Positions 1 to 13,100 of a stretch of DNA of 64,000 nt are shown here, in pieces. Each line of letters starts with the position of its first letter. Positions within the stretch are counted from its first letter, which is position 1. The position numbers and the translations under genes are program-made. The stretch covers positions 44,257,017 to 44,321,016 of the forward strand of contig NC_051849.1 in assembly GCF_905115235.1 (NCBI RefSeq), given 5' to 3'. The notes beneath the pieces are model-generated. The model ran no database searches. It was not told the DNA's origin and saw nothing but the letters and a program-made list of their open reading frames with translations. The DNA is from Hermetia illucens (Eukaryota > Arthropoda > Insecta > Diptera > Stratiomyidae).

Positions 1-515
1 ATTAAGTGGTGTTCCACAACTAGTGTTCTTTGTGATCGATGTATCAACGACTGTCTCAAATCTAAAATTTGCTGCAGTATCGTCTGCCCTGTCGCCCTTT
101 ATGGGTCTGAGTGTTGGCCAACTATAAAAGACAATGAACGGCATCTTGCGGTAATGGAGGCGAAGATGTTGCCTTGGACTAGTGGCGTAACACGTTTTGA
201 TCACATCCGAAATGAGGATACCCGTGATCGATATGGGGTTGCACCGATCATGGAAAAGTTGCGAGAGAGGTGTCTTCGATGGTATGGCCACGTAATTCGC
301 TTTCGAGAATTCACTTCCCAAGATTGTTCTGAACATCGAAGTCGATGGTAAACGACCAAAAGGTCGGCCCAAACAACTGTGGATTACTACACTAGATACG
401 GATTAGAAAGCCTTGCAATTGCACCCAGATCAAGCTTTTGATAAATCAAAATGGCGAAACCGATCACGACGAGCCGACCCCGCTTGTAAACGAGGCAAAG
501 GCTGAAGAAAAAGAG
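1..515 (+). mobile_element. RTE-like LINE (family A), 3' end, in DENND1 intron
   Basis: The + strand encodes the C-terminal part of a non-LTR polymerase: RWTSGVTRFDHIRNEDTRD and KLRERCLRWYGHVIR, then a basic KRPKGRPKQ-like end broken by frame changes. The same terminal block recurs at 4885-5850, 9960-11015 and, reversed, at 39515-40385. The copy runs off the left edge, and the element end is marked by a GAAGAAAAAGA-rich tail near 500-515. Confidence 0.75.
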
Positions 516-886
516 GAGCCAACATAGCACTTTCTTTAGAAATGGTAACCTCAGGGCACAAATATGATAGGTTTCCATCCATCGTTGCAAAGCTAATAAA
601 TAAATAATTCCTTATCAATTTCGTCCATCCTAAGACTGCTCTGAATACTAATAAAAGATAAGCAACGCCTAACATGAAAATGGATTAGATTGAACCAATC
701 CTACATGCAAATTTGCAATGTGTTTCTCCCTCGTAACATAAGTTGGGATATGCCGGCGCACGGAATTTCGAGCCGTAAGCGGGGACATCGGGGTCGTAAG
801 AGAAGCCATTATCTATTGCTTTTCTTTGTATACTTTAAATATTGACGCACATGAAAATTTGTTTTAAATATTTTTCTTCTTTACAG
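516..886. other. DENND1 intron, no feature seen
   Basis: This AT-rich intron sequence lies between the LINE tail and the first exon. Apart from a short antisense open frame with no recognisable domain it holds only the branch/acceptor region just before 887. Confidence 0.5.
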
Positions 887-1147
887 CATAATTTAAATTT
901 GTATTATAACTTCGTGGATCCAAAGAATATGATTGCAGTATTTGCAGCAATGTTATCTGAACGTCGTATAATCTTCACATCGCGTCGTTTGGATCGGCTC
1001 TCTTCATGTATACAAGCAGCTAATGCATTTCTGTACCCTATGGTATGGCAGCACATTTTCATTCCAATCTTACCGATGAAAATGAAAGATTTCCTCTGTG
1101 CGCCAATGCCATACCTCATAGGCGTTCCAGAAGCTGTCTTGCGCACG
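887..1147 (+). CDS. DENND1: DENND1 exon (cDENN core)
   Basis: This is an 87-codon exon preceded by a pyrimidine-rich acceptor ending TTTACAG and followed by donor GTAAGC. It starts and ends in phase 0. It encodes the cDENN segment with MLSERRIIFTSRRL and PMPYLIGVPEAVLRT, aligning by eye with DENND1A (MLYERRIVIISSKL, PMPYLIGI). It is the first exon visible in the window; the uDENN part must be upstream. Confidence 0.9.
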
Positions 1148-4100
1148 GTAAGCAAACTATTTACATTGGATTCAATGAATTTATTCTTCAATATATTCTT
1201 GTTTGCTCCCCACAGATGACTCCCGAAGAATTAGGCGAAGTAGTCATTTTAAACTGTGATAATAATGAATTTAAAAATCCATTCGACGACGTACGGCAAA
1301 TGCCACCTGAATTAGTGTCGCAAATGAAGAAATACCTTGGAAATTCGAACGAGCTTATTGGCGATAGAATATCCAAGATTTTTCTACGAATTTTAGTGCA
1401 ATTAATTGGAGGCTACAGGGATGCTGCCAAATATTCACAAGGACAAAAAATCACTTGGGATCGTGATACATTCATCGAATCACGACCGCCACATTTGCGA
1501 AATTTCCTAACGCGTATGATGGAGTTACAGATATTTCAGCAATTTATCGATGAACGCTTAGATATATTGAATTCCGGACAAGGAATATCGGATGAATTCG
1601 AAATGGAGACATTACGATACACCGACAAGATGGGAAAGAAGGGGAAGAACTATCGAGATTTCCTGCGAAACGTTAAGGATAAGGTATGGAGCATGGTTTA
1701 ATTTTCATATTTAATTGAAAATAATAATTGAGACTTTCAAGTAAAACAAAAAGAACTGAAATGAATTGAAACAAACGTGAAATCACTATTCTAACTTATC
1801 TTTCTTTTTTTCACATTTGTTTATGTTTGTTTTCTTTTTTTTTTTTTAACTCGCTTTGATTATTTTGTTTGGGATTTAATAAGATAATGACGAAAAATTG
1901 GACCTGCCATCTAAATTTAGTGGTAAGATTACGACTAAACCCTTCTGCGATTAGATCTTTGGCTCTCAAAATCCTTTTATAAGCAGCACATTTACATTTA
2001 AAATTGGCTAGAGCTTTCAAATGGAAAAAAACAGTAGTGAGCAGAGAAGTAGAAGGATAGAGAGGATATTAATCTTCTTGTATAATGCTAAAATACATTT
2101 GCTTTGGGTGAATCTAGCGTTGTACATATGATCAGTTCTCATTCTAGGATATGTGATTTCTTTGCGTTGAAGCAGCTGAAACTGATTGATTACGATTGAG
2201 AAATCAAACTTGTCAGCTAGTCGTGCAGATTATCGTAAAGGTTCACATGTTCATCATATTAGTCTTCTAAAATGCGGGTTTGTGTAGGCCTCCTTATCTA
2301 ATTAGTTTATCATTGTTAGCATCCACCAAAGGTTTTGTTTCTTTTAACGATACAACTCTTAAATTCTCTAAAATTGGTTGACTTAAAGTCGGTTGTCAAT
2401 GTTATCTCAATAATGGATTTTTTGGCGTCTACAAACTACAAATCTGCAACTCCCACGGAACAAAAGTATATGCACTCTAAAATTGGCAACGGAAAATTAT
2501 TCTAGTTACAAAGACGCTTGCTATGAAAGCACAACAAACAAATCTATTACTCGCCCCCAATTATATCAATATCAACTTAATTTTCTTTTATATTTTCAGA
2601 TGCGTACTAGACGCAAAACGCTTAACGTATGAAATAACGTTCTTAATTTCAAACATTTTGAGACAAAGATTTCATGTCATGAGTATCATTTTTCCTTTGC
2701 ATTTATATTTATGGTATTTATTTCTGTCATACAAAAATATATTCATTACTCCATTAGCAGTGGTGGTGGTGATGGAGTCACTCTTCTGTTTTTGTTTTTA
2801 TTAGTAAGTTAACGCATCAAATTGTTTCTCATTTTTGAGTAATGTTATTTTGTGTTTTCATTCTAAAAAATATCCAGGCTTAACGTTTTCTTTTCATGGG
2901 CTTTGTGCAAATGCTTTTCAGCCGTTTTGGTTGTTATTTTCGCTGCCGACACTTTACATTACTTGCAAATGCAAATGTACTATTCAAGTCGGCAGCAAGT
3001 GTAGTTTTTTTCCAGGCAAAGCAGGAGTGTCTTGTTCGTTGATTGATTAGTGAGTTGTGGGGTGGGCTTCCTAAAAGATGAAGTGTGATTTGAATTTGTT
3101 CCTTTGCTTAATTAAATTCAAAAGAGCCTAATCCAATTGTGCTTGAAATATTTCAAACATGGAAGTCACAATTAACAACAAACCACATCCACGCGTTCCT
3201 CAGGTCGACGGCAGATCTCATTGTCTAATGACTGCATTCCTCCATTGAGAATGAAACCACATCCATTGCAACACGCATTTCACTGCTTGTATTCATTACA
3301 ACGTTCATTCAACGCTATTCAATTAATTTATGTAATTATTGGAGGTTTTCATCAATACAATTTTATCCTCAAAATTGCATAAGGCAGACAAGTGCATTAG
3401 GAACTCATTCAAATGGCAGCTAATTGATATTCAACGAAGCAAAAGATATTTTTAAAAAGATAATCTCTACTCATTTTTGCTTCTTTTTATGACCCAAACA
3501 TCGCATTTAAGTTGCAAATTGTAACTATGTTATTTCACAAATTTACAAGACTATATTTATGGGTTTGCAAAAGATGCTGTGGTTGCATTGTCCATCTCAA
3601 ATTATTGTTTAAATTTAGAATTTGCATCGAATATCATATATCCTTCACCTTTTAAACTTGTTCCAAATCGATCGTCAAGAAAAGTAGCCGATTCGATGAG
3701 ATCTTTCTATAATGCCTCTGATGTGAACGTGGGGCTGCTGAACCGAAATGCGTATATATGTCTGATACACATTCGAGTTTTCTGTCGGCAGTATCGCCTT
3801 CAGCGCACAGTATTTCTGTGCTTTTATCGTTTCTCCAGGTGCCAAACACAATAGTGGATAACTATAGCTGTAGACCACCAAACAGTCACCATTACCTTCT
3901 TCGGATGGAAGCTCGGTTTCCGCATATGCTTTGGCGGCTCGGCAGCATCTAGCCATTATGACCGACGATTGTCTTATAATATCCACTTTTCATCACATGT
4001 CACTATTCTGTGCAAAAAGTGATCGCTTCTGTTGTGGGAGAGGAAAGAACTGCAAATTTCTATTCGAAGCGCCATGTTTTGCTCCGTGAGGACATGCGGA

Positions 4101-7100
4101 ACCCTTATTTCGAGTTTTTCACCTTTCCAAGTTGTTGCAAGTGCCGGGAAATTTTCGAATAGTGGACGCCCAATTTCTCTGCAGACTGACGTGTGTCGGA
4201 TTCGACTAGCACACGCAGCTCGTTGTTGTCAATCGATGGTCCTGGATGTCCACGTGGCTCACTTTGAAGGTTTACGTCGCCTGACAGGAATTTTTTGAAC
4301 CACCGCCGTATGGTTCGTTTGCTTACCGTATCAGCCCCAAATGCATTGTTAATGTTCCTGGTCGTCTCCGCTGCTTTATGACCGAGTTTGAACTCATACA
4401 GGAAGAGTATACGTTCTTGGCTCTTTTCCATCCTTTTTTCCTTTTTATTCACTGTTATCACAACGATGGTCAAAATTGAAATGATTCCTTGATTAAATGT
4501 AGGAGTATTTATATTTCATTATCCGACACCAACAGCGCCAACTGATGGTGGTTTGATACAGCAAAATGGCAACTAACTCCACTTGATTGCTAAATCGGTC
4601 ATTTCATGTGCAACAACCTAATAAGACTCATTGGTGCTCCCTATCCCTTAAATCTTATCGTTCCTCGAGGGCTTTCAGCCAAAACTTTAAAAATCTTGTT
4701 TTTGTTTTTCATCTCGTTACATATAGTAGAGGCATGTGCAGATGATTGGGTCATACTATCGAAGGTAACAATGGGGCCTTTAGGATGGTTAATGGTAGGA
4801 TTAGATTGATTGCTTACTTATATCCAGATGCATCTTTATTTTCTTCTTATTAGACTCGCAAGAAAAAGAAAGCTAGTCCAGCAGAATGTTCCATGCCATG
4901 AAGGTTTTTGAAAGCGTTCTTGACAACCGTATTTGCGAAATCTTTCAAATAACCGTGAATCGAGCTGGGTTTCTCAAAAACTGCGGAACTACTGACGCAA
5001 TACACGCTACGTGGTTATTCATGGAGAAACACCATGGAAAATATTGTATTCCTGGGTCTGGAGCGTTTGACCGTATGCCACATGAACTCATCTAGTATGC
5101 TCTAGGACAACACCTAGTACCAGAGGAACTTTTGCGCTGGGTTAAATTGCTATATCACGATCCCAAAAGTAAAGTTCGAAGTATGGCGGGTGTATTAAAA
5201 CCGGTTCGTGCCTCTGTAGGTGTTCATCAAGGATGCGTCCTTTCACCACTCCTTTTTGTTCTTGTTTTGGACTATGTCGCAAGGGATATCCAACGTTCAG
5301 CGCCCTATACACTGCTTTATGCAGATAATATTTTCCTGGCATCTCATCCCCATGATCCCCATGAAACAGGCAGTAACACTGTCAATAGCCGTGACCTGCC
5401 CAGAACTGAACGATTTAAATATCTCGGATCAATGCTATCAGCCAATGGAAAACTGCGTTATGCAATTGTTTGTTTCACAACCTGGATGAGGAGGTGGTCC
5501 ACAACTCTCGTTCTTTGCAATTGACGTATCAACGAACGTCTCAAATCTAAAATTTACCGCAATGTCGGCCATTCTATCGCCCTCTATGGTTCTTAGTGTT
5601 GTCCAACTATAAAAGACAATGAACGCCGTTTCGCGGTGATGGAGACGCAGATGTTGCGTTGGACTAGTGGCGTGACACGCTTTGATCATATCCGAAATGA
5701 GGATATCCGCGATCGATATGGGGCTGCACCAATCGTGGAAAAATTGCGAGAGAGGCGTCTTCGATGGTATAGTCATGTAATTCAACCTAAAGATAATTCA
5801 CTCGCCCAGATTGGTCTGAACATCGAGATCGATGATGATCAGAGATATCATTTCCAGTAGCCAAAATCGAGCAACTGATGACTTGAAGTTCTTCGGCTGA
5901 TGTGGGGAACTCTGGTCAATACAAGTTGAACAAAATTGTCGAGAACACTCTTTGCGGCCCATGACGTTATGGATTGATTGCATCTAAACTGTATAAAGGA
6001 CTGCCGGCCAACCAGATAATTGGCAATCCGGGTGCGATGTACGGCTGATCTCATCAAGAGGCTAAATGTGACCAATAAAAACAAAAACCTCTGATAGATC
6101 ACAGGCTACTAAAATTGTCCAGAGGTAAGGGCACGACTGGTTAAGGCCATTGTGAATTTGGCATTTAAGACTGTCGTGATACGTTGTATACCCCAGAAGC
6201 CGTGTGGGTAATTTACGTGTTGAAACAGGTCGTAAGTGTTGGATAAAATAACGCTTCGAGCGATGATAATTAGCTACTTCGGTGAAAAGTTTCACCTAGT
6301 ATTTCGTTCTTCCCTGGATTTACTTTTCCTTTCTTCCAGTAGTTGGGTTAGTGTAGTTAGGTTGCGAATCTGGTTGATTCTGCATACTTTCGCTTATATT
6401 TTTCTGGTAGTAAAGATTCAAAATTGCCTGCTACAGTATCCGGCGCATTTTTTGGGTTGTTTAAGAAGACTTGTCTATAGTTGGTCAGTATTGCCCGGTT
6501 TGGTAGGTGTTGGTAGGTCTAGTTTTTGCAGTACTTTTTGCGACGTGATCAGAGATTTTATTTTTACCAGAGACGTTTGTTTCTATCCTTTTAACTACAA
6601 GTAAGGAGTACTAGGCGAATGGTTAACCTTTATTCACCGCGGTAATTTTAGTGTATTTGCAATTGGCGTTCTTTAAGTAGTTGGTAAGTTGGGCTGAAAA
6701 AATCCGTGACTAACATAGAAATTTGATTTTATTATTCAATATAATTGCCTTCGAGGGCGGTAGAACGATTATTGGGGGCATACAATTTTCCAATATCGTT
6801 TTTGTAGTATGATTTGTCTTTAGCATCAAAATAGGCCTCAGTTTCGGCGATTACCGGATCTGGAAGGAGGATCTGGGATCATTTCGCCTCGTTTAAACCT
6901 AACAAACCACTTCTCAATGATTGATTTTCCTGGTGCAAAGTCAGAATAATGTTTATCAACCCAAGCCTTAGCCTTTCGCCAAAAAGCAATGCCTTAGCCT
7001 TTTCGCCAAAAAGCAATGCTTTTTTAACACACACGATTCCTTTTTATCAATTTCCTTCAAAAAAAGTTGCTTCACTTAAAATGCTCTATGTCACAAACCA

Positions 7101-10100
7101 ATAGTCTGACGGCTGTCAAATTTATGCACGTGTCTTTTGAAGGTTAGGGGTAACTAAAAATGTACACCTACGAACTCCTACGAGCCCAACATTCATACTT
7201 ACATATCCTAAGCCTAATTATCTGGCACTCACTAACAAGTCTCAACATGGAATTTATACCCCGATGTCAAATGCGCTTTTAATTTCCAATGCAGCTCCCA
7301 CCGTGAATTCACATCCTTACGGGGAAGTTAAGCAAGAAATGATAACTCTTGATTAACTTTCCGCTGAATTCTCCTTGCAATTGAATACCCTTCGTCAGCG
7401 CGTTTTTCAGTCTTCAGTACCGCTAAAGGAATTTCCTTTAAATACGTAGTTAACCATGCACGTGGCTTTAATTTTGCAGTTTGAAATACGAAAGTATAGC
7501 GAAGGCCGAATGAAACAGTAGATTGGGCTGGTTAGAATAAGTGCAAAATTGACTTGTTTAATTTCTGCAGTGTAATAAAGGTAGAACATTGTCGCCATGT
7601 CAGCAAGATGTAGATTTTCCCCTAATTCTATTTTCCATCTTCGGTGTCATCTTAAGAGAATTCATCATCATCATCAACGGCGCAACAACCGGTATCCGGT
7701 CTAGGCCTGCCTTAATAAGGAACTCCAGACATCCCGGTTTTGCGCCGAGGTCCACCAATTCGATATCCCTAAAAGCTGTCTGGCGTCCTGACCTACGCCA
7801 TCGCTCCATCTTAGGCAGGGTCTGCCTCGTCTTCTTTTTCTACCATAGATATTGCCCTTATAGACTTACCGGGTGGGATCATCCTCATCCATACGGATTA
7901 AGTGACTCGCCCACCGTAACCTATTGAGCCGGATTTTATCCACAACCGGACGGTCATGGTATCGCTTAAGAGTCGATCTTAAGAGAATTATTTTTCCTAA
8001 TTTCTTTAAGCCCTCCGATCAAACCAATTTGTGAAAGTATTCCACATAAGCTTCTACCTCGATGGTAACTTGCTATTTGAATTTTTTTCTACTCGTGACG
8101 CTTTATGGACTTTGAGAGCGAGCAGTACATCGCAGGAAACCAGACTGAGTGAATACGGTGAATACATCAGAAATTCATATCGCAATTTATACAATTTTAA
8201 TTCGATGACTCCAGAAAAAAGATCTGATCTGCTGTCGTAATGAAATATAACTTTTTCCTTGCGAAATTCAAAATTTATTTAAATTTCTCATTAAATGGGT
8301 TCAATAATTCTATGTAAAATTGAACAACTTTGCTTCTTTATGTCTGCCATACCCGATCAGCCTCTGAACAGTCCGCAGTGTTCAGGATTCGGCTAATCTG
8401 TCAGTTTAGAATGTACTGGCGATTCAGCCAACCGGCTGACCGGAAAGGAGATCAGGCAAATTCTGTATTTACGTGCGTTAAGGCCTCAGGCCGATGGTGG
8501 CCGTCTAAGCAGTGAGCTTTCTGTTATAACTACTCGCACACAAAAGTGTTTCAACTTTACGTCTCAATGCCTTTCACGGCCAGAGGTGAACTGACGTTGT
8601 CTTACAGCTTGCTGGCACGTGTTTGGTGTATCCAGTTCAACAGGGGGCCAGATGAGGTGTGAACTATTCAGGCGTAACTGATATTACTCAAAATGCCATG
8701 AGGATTATTTTCTTCGAATACAACAAATCATAGCTATAATCTTTTCGTCCTAAAAGCATCAGTTTTTCACGCAAAAAGTTTTTGGAGATTCAATCTTACA
8801 ATCTTATACATTTTTAAAATTACCGGCGATATCCGCTTACAATTTTCCGGTAGCAATAGCAGCATCAAATTTATAATTCACAGCTTATCAGATGATCAGT
8901 TGATCCAAAGTTCACAAAAATTATATGAATTTATTAAATTTAAATTAAATTTTTTGCATCTTAAAAATTGTTGCGACGCTAACTCGCTAAAGAGTCGGGC
9001 TCACGCGACTTCTTAGCGCCCTCTTTCAATTTAGAATCGTAATGATAGACCCAAATCTCATCCATTAAATCCATTAAAATAAACATTAAACAGTATTAAA
9101 TTTTGTATGACGTCAGAAATATGGTAGTACACCATGGTAATGCCACCTTCTCACCACTGGAACGTAAATTTTTCAGTATCTTCAACGTCACAAAAAATTT
9201 TGAAGATCAGTCGTTATCAGGGATAGATTTAGGAAAACTTCGAGCTCATGGATTTATATGCCTGGTAGGTATGTTATCTACAATGAAATGGCCACCTTGG
9301 AATGTATGTATTCCTTATGAATCGACTTAAACGTCTTTCCAGTCGTTCTAGTAGAAAGGAAGCTAGACTCGGTTGGAAGCTTTATGCGTCCGTGCAGGTA
9401 GGCTTCTCTAATTGGGAATAAATACCACTTTCATATCACTCCGGTTAATTTGAATATAAGCGTGTGCTAGACAAGCTCAGTATATGTCCAGGGCATCCAG
9501 ACCCTCTATTACTATCGCTATATCGATGATCTCTCGTCTGACCACATTGAAGAAAGTGGGTTCATTACCCAAACTGAGGATCTGCAATTCAATCGTCTGA
9601 ATTGTGTTGATGTTAGAGCTTTCCTCGTATATATAGTGAGCGTTAACATCGCATTTTGCAATTATACGCATACCTTTACTTTTGACATATTAGATAACTC
9701 TAATGAATGTTCCACTGGAGATTTCATCTAGTCATATTGAAAATAAACAGAGCAACAGCAATCTCCTTATCTCCTTCTTGAATTTTTATAGTTAGTTTGA
9801 CAGTTGTGCTCCCATCGCTATAGATCGTTAACCAAGATAGCCAGGAAGTCTTTTGAAAGGGCCATGCAAGAGCGGGTCTGGCACTTCCATTGGCAATTGT
9901 ATGAGGTATATAAATGTTTTGCAAATTTATTTGGTTGAGTCATTGTCAACCATATCATGTTCGTAGTCGTTGAAATAACCGTGAATCAAGCCGGATTTGT
10001 CGTGGTTACTCATGGAGAAACATTTACATTGAATTTCTGGATCTAAAGGAAGCGTACGACTTAGTGCCAAAAGAACTCGTGCGCTGGGTTCAATTGCTTT

Positions 10101-13100
10101 ACCACGATCCGAAAAGTAAAGTTCGAAGAGTGGCGGGTGTATCAAAACCGTTTCGTGCCTCTGTTGGTGTTCATCATGGAAGCGCCCTCTCACCACTCCT
10201 CTTTGTTCTTGTTATGGACACCGTCACACGGGATATCGAACGTCCAGTGCCCAACACACTGCTTTATGCAGATAATGTTTTCCTAGCATCTGATAGCAAA
10301 AATGATCTCGAGCAATTTGTCCAAAAATGTAATGATCGCCTCATGCAACACGGTCTTACATTGAATCTAAACAAAACTAAATTTTTGACGACCGATTCCT
10401 ATGAAACAGGCACAATCACTGTCTGCGGCAGTGACCTGTCAAGAACTGAGCAATTTAAATACCTTGGATCAACGCTACCAGCCAATGGAGAACTGCGTTC
10501 TAAAATTCCTTCACGCATTATCGCAACCTGGATGCAGTGGCGTTCCACAATTGGTGTTTTTGTGATCGACGTATCAGCGAACGTCTCAAATCTAAAATTC
10601 ACCGCAATGTCGTCCGTCCAGTCGCTCTCTATGGTTCTGGGTGTTGGCCGACTATAAAAGATAATGAACAGCGTTTTGCGGTAATGGAGACGAAGATGTT
10701 ACGTTGAACTAGTTGCGTGACACGTTTTGATCACATCCGAAATGAGGATATTCGCGATCGTTATGGGGTTGCATAAATAGTGGAAAAATTGCGAGAGAGG
10801 CGTCTTCGATGGTATGGTCACGCAATTCGTGCTAACGAGAATTCACTTAAACGACCAAAAGGCAGGCCGAAACAACGGTGGCTCGGCACGCTGGATAGGG
10901 ATTTAAAAGCCTCGAGATTGCATCCAGATCAGGCCTTCGCTAGAGCCAAATGGGGAAACCGATCACGACGAGCCGACTCCGCTTGTGAACGGGACAATGG
11001 CTGAAGAAAAAGAAGAAGACTGAGTCATTTTCATCTTTGCAAAGTGTGGTTACCATATTATTTTCTGAGCTTTCCCTCCACTCTAAATATCATAACATTC
11101 AAGTCTCACTTTAAAGTGAATGTGATACATTAGCAGTAAATTATGCAAAAACATGTTGGTTATATACTTTCCCGAGAACTCTTATTCAACAATTGTGTCG
11201 TATGTTCATATGTATCTGAACAAAAAATGTTTTCATATCTTTAAATAGTTCTCGACTACTGCATGTTGGTGAAGTTTCCCAAACTGCCAGAGTGTTGTGA
11301 AGACCTCCTTTCCTAAAGATATCATGTTTCTCCGACCATCCTTGTATTTTAGATTTGTTTGTTTTATGTTCTAGTGATTAACGAAAACCCCAAGATTAGA
11401 TGCTAATTATTTAGAATCAACTACAAACTAATGTAATCAATACGCACATCTTAAAAATTAGTTACTTTTTCATAGACTAGTCCTTCTCTAACATCACAAA
11501 TTGAAAGGTATAATAAGTTAAATGGCTTGGCAAAATAGGATGCAAAATACGTCCATATACTTACATAATCTCTTGACTAAAAAAAAGGACTTAACGCTTC
11601 TAGTAGACAAATTTTAGCTGCCCTTTCCCAGGCCTCCGCCCCCAAATAGAAGTAACTTGTACTCTAAATAAACATTACACAGATTATACATTGCAAAGCT
11701 TCCTTTCTCAAAAACAATATATAATACTTTGTTCTTTTTGTGTTTACATTGATACTACGTGTTCTATTATTGCCAATTATGGTGGTGTTTTGCAGACTAA
11801 TCCGGCAGTGAAGTCTGCGGTTAAATCGGTGAGTGGTTGCTTATACTTTGGCCAATATTAATTCATTAATGTTAGTGATTTGTATTTTTGTGCGCTTTGT
11901 TTTGCAATTTATCATGTTAAATTAGAGCAATTGGCAAAGCTGTTAAAGTATTCCCTCTTTTAACATATTGTGGTAACTTGCCGTTACCTGTATTCAGATT
12001 TGCCAACTGTTCTGAAAAGTTACTCAAATTGTATCACTTCCTGCCTTCAATTGTATGGTTTTGCTGCAAAGTACGATCTCAAATCGATAACCAACATTGA
12101 ATAAAGTTCATACGTTGAAGAAATATTTTGCAACAATCTCTATACAAATCGTTTCATGATCACAAATATCTGGAACCTCATGCAACCACGTCTCATACAT
12201 TCTATTATCGATTTTCTTTCCCACCAGGTCAAAGAAGGGAGTCGTGGGGTAAAGTCAGCCTATAAAGACCTTAAATCTAAATTACGGGACATTACACCTC
12301 CAAAGTCACAGTTTCACATATCAGCATCCTCGCCCAATGATACAGACGTATCGGATTCCCAGCACCATCAACGACATCATTCAGCCCCAAATTCTCCAGT
12401 GTTTCTAAAGCGTGGCCTGAACAATGACTTGTCTCTGGAAGCTGGTCGCAAGCCATTCTCATCGTACACGCAATCTTCAAATTCTCATGCGGCTAAAAAT
12501 GGCTTTACTCTCTACGCAAGCCAACATGTGATGCATAATAATAACAATATCAATCTAAGTAGTTGTAATAGTCCAATGAACAAAAGTCCTACAGTAAGCC
12601 CGTCAAGTTCACTGTGCTCTTCCGATATGAATATCTCGCAGGAATTACAAAATCATCCGTTGTTCAAATCACCAAATGTTGATCGAAGCGTAAGTACTGG
12701 AACTCTTGAACATCCTTTAATCTGGTGGTTTTAATTTCTTGTCTTGTTGGTGTTCCATTTCTGCTTTTCTGTTCTTGCATTGATGTTTAGAAGTGAGTTG
12801 TTGTTGGTGCATGGTTTCTTTTTTACTCATTTTCACAATGGCGGTGATTGTAACTCATTCATTTTTTTCTGTTAACTGCACATTTCAATTATAATTCTAC
12901 CATTAAAATTTTTGAAAACAATCCATTAGCGAATATCATGAATATTCTAACGCATGGAGTTCAAATTCACAGAGTCGCTTAACACATTTGAATATTAACC
13001 CCGGTGTAACTACCCCATGGAAGTGTAAGTTTAACAAGCAAATTAAAATTATTTGAATTTAACTCGTTATTAAAATCCATGATAGTGTCTGACTTTTACT

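Noticed and set aside
904-1376. Antisense frames over the DENND1 exons
   Set aside because: They mirror the coding exons and show no domain of their own.
4032-4298. 88-codon + strand frame
   Set aside because: It is the reverse strand of the mariner transposase HTH region.
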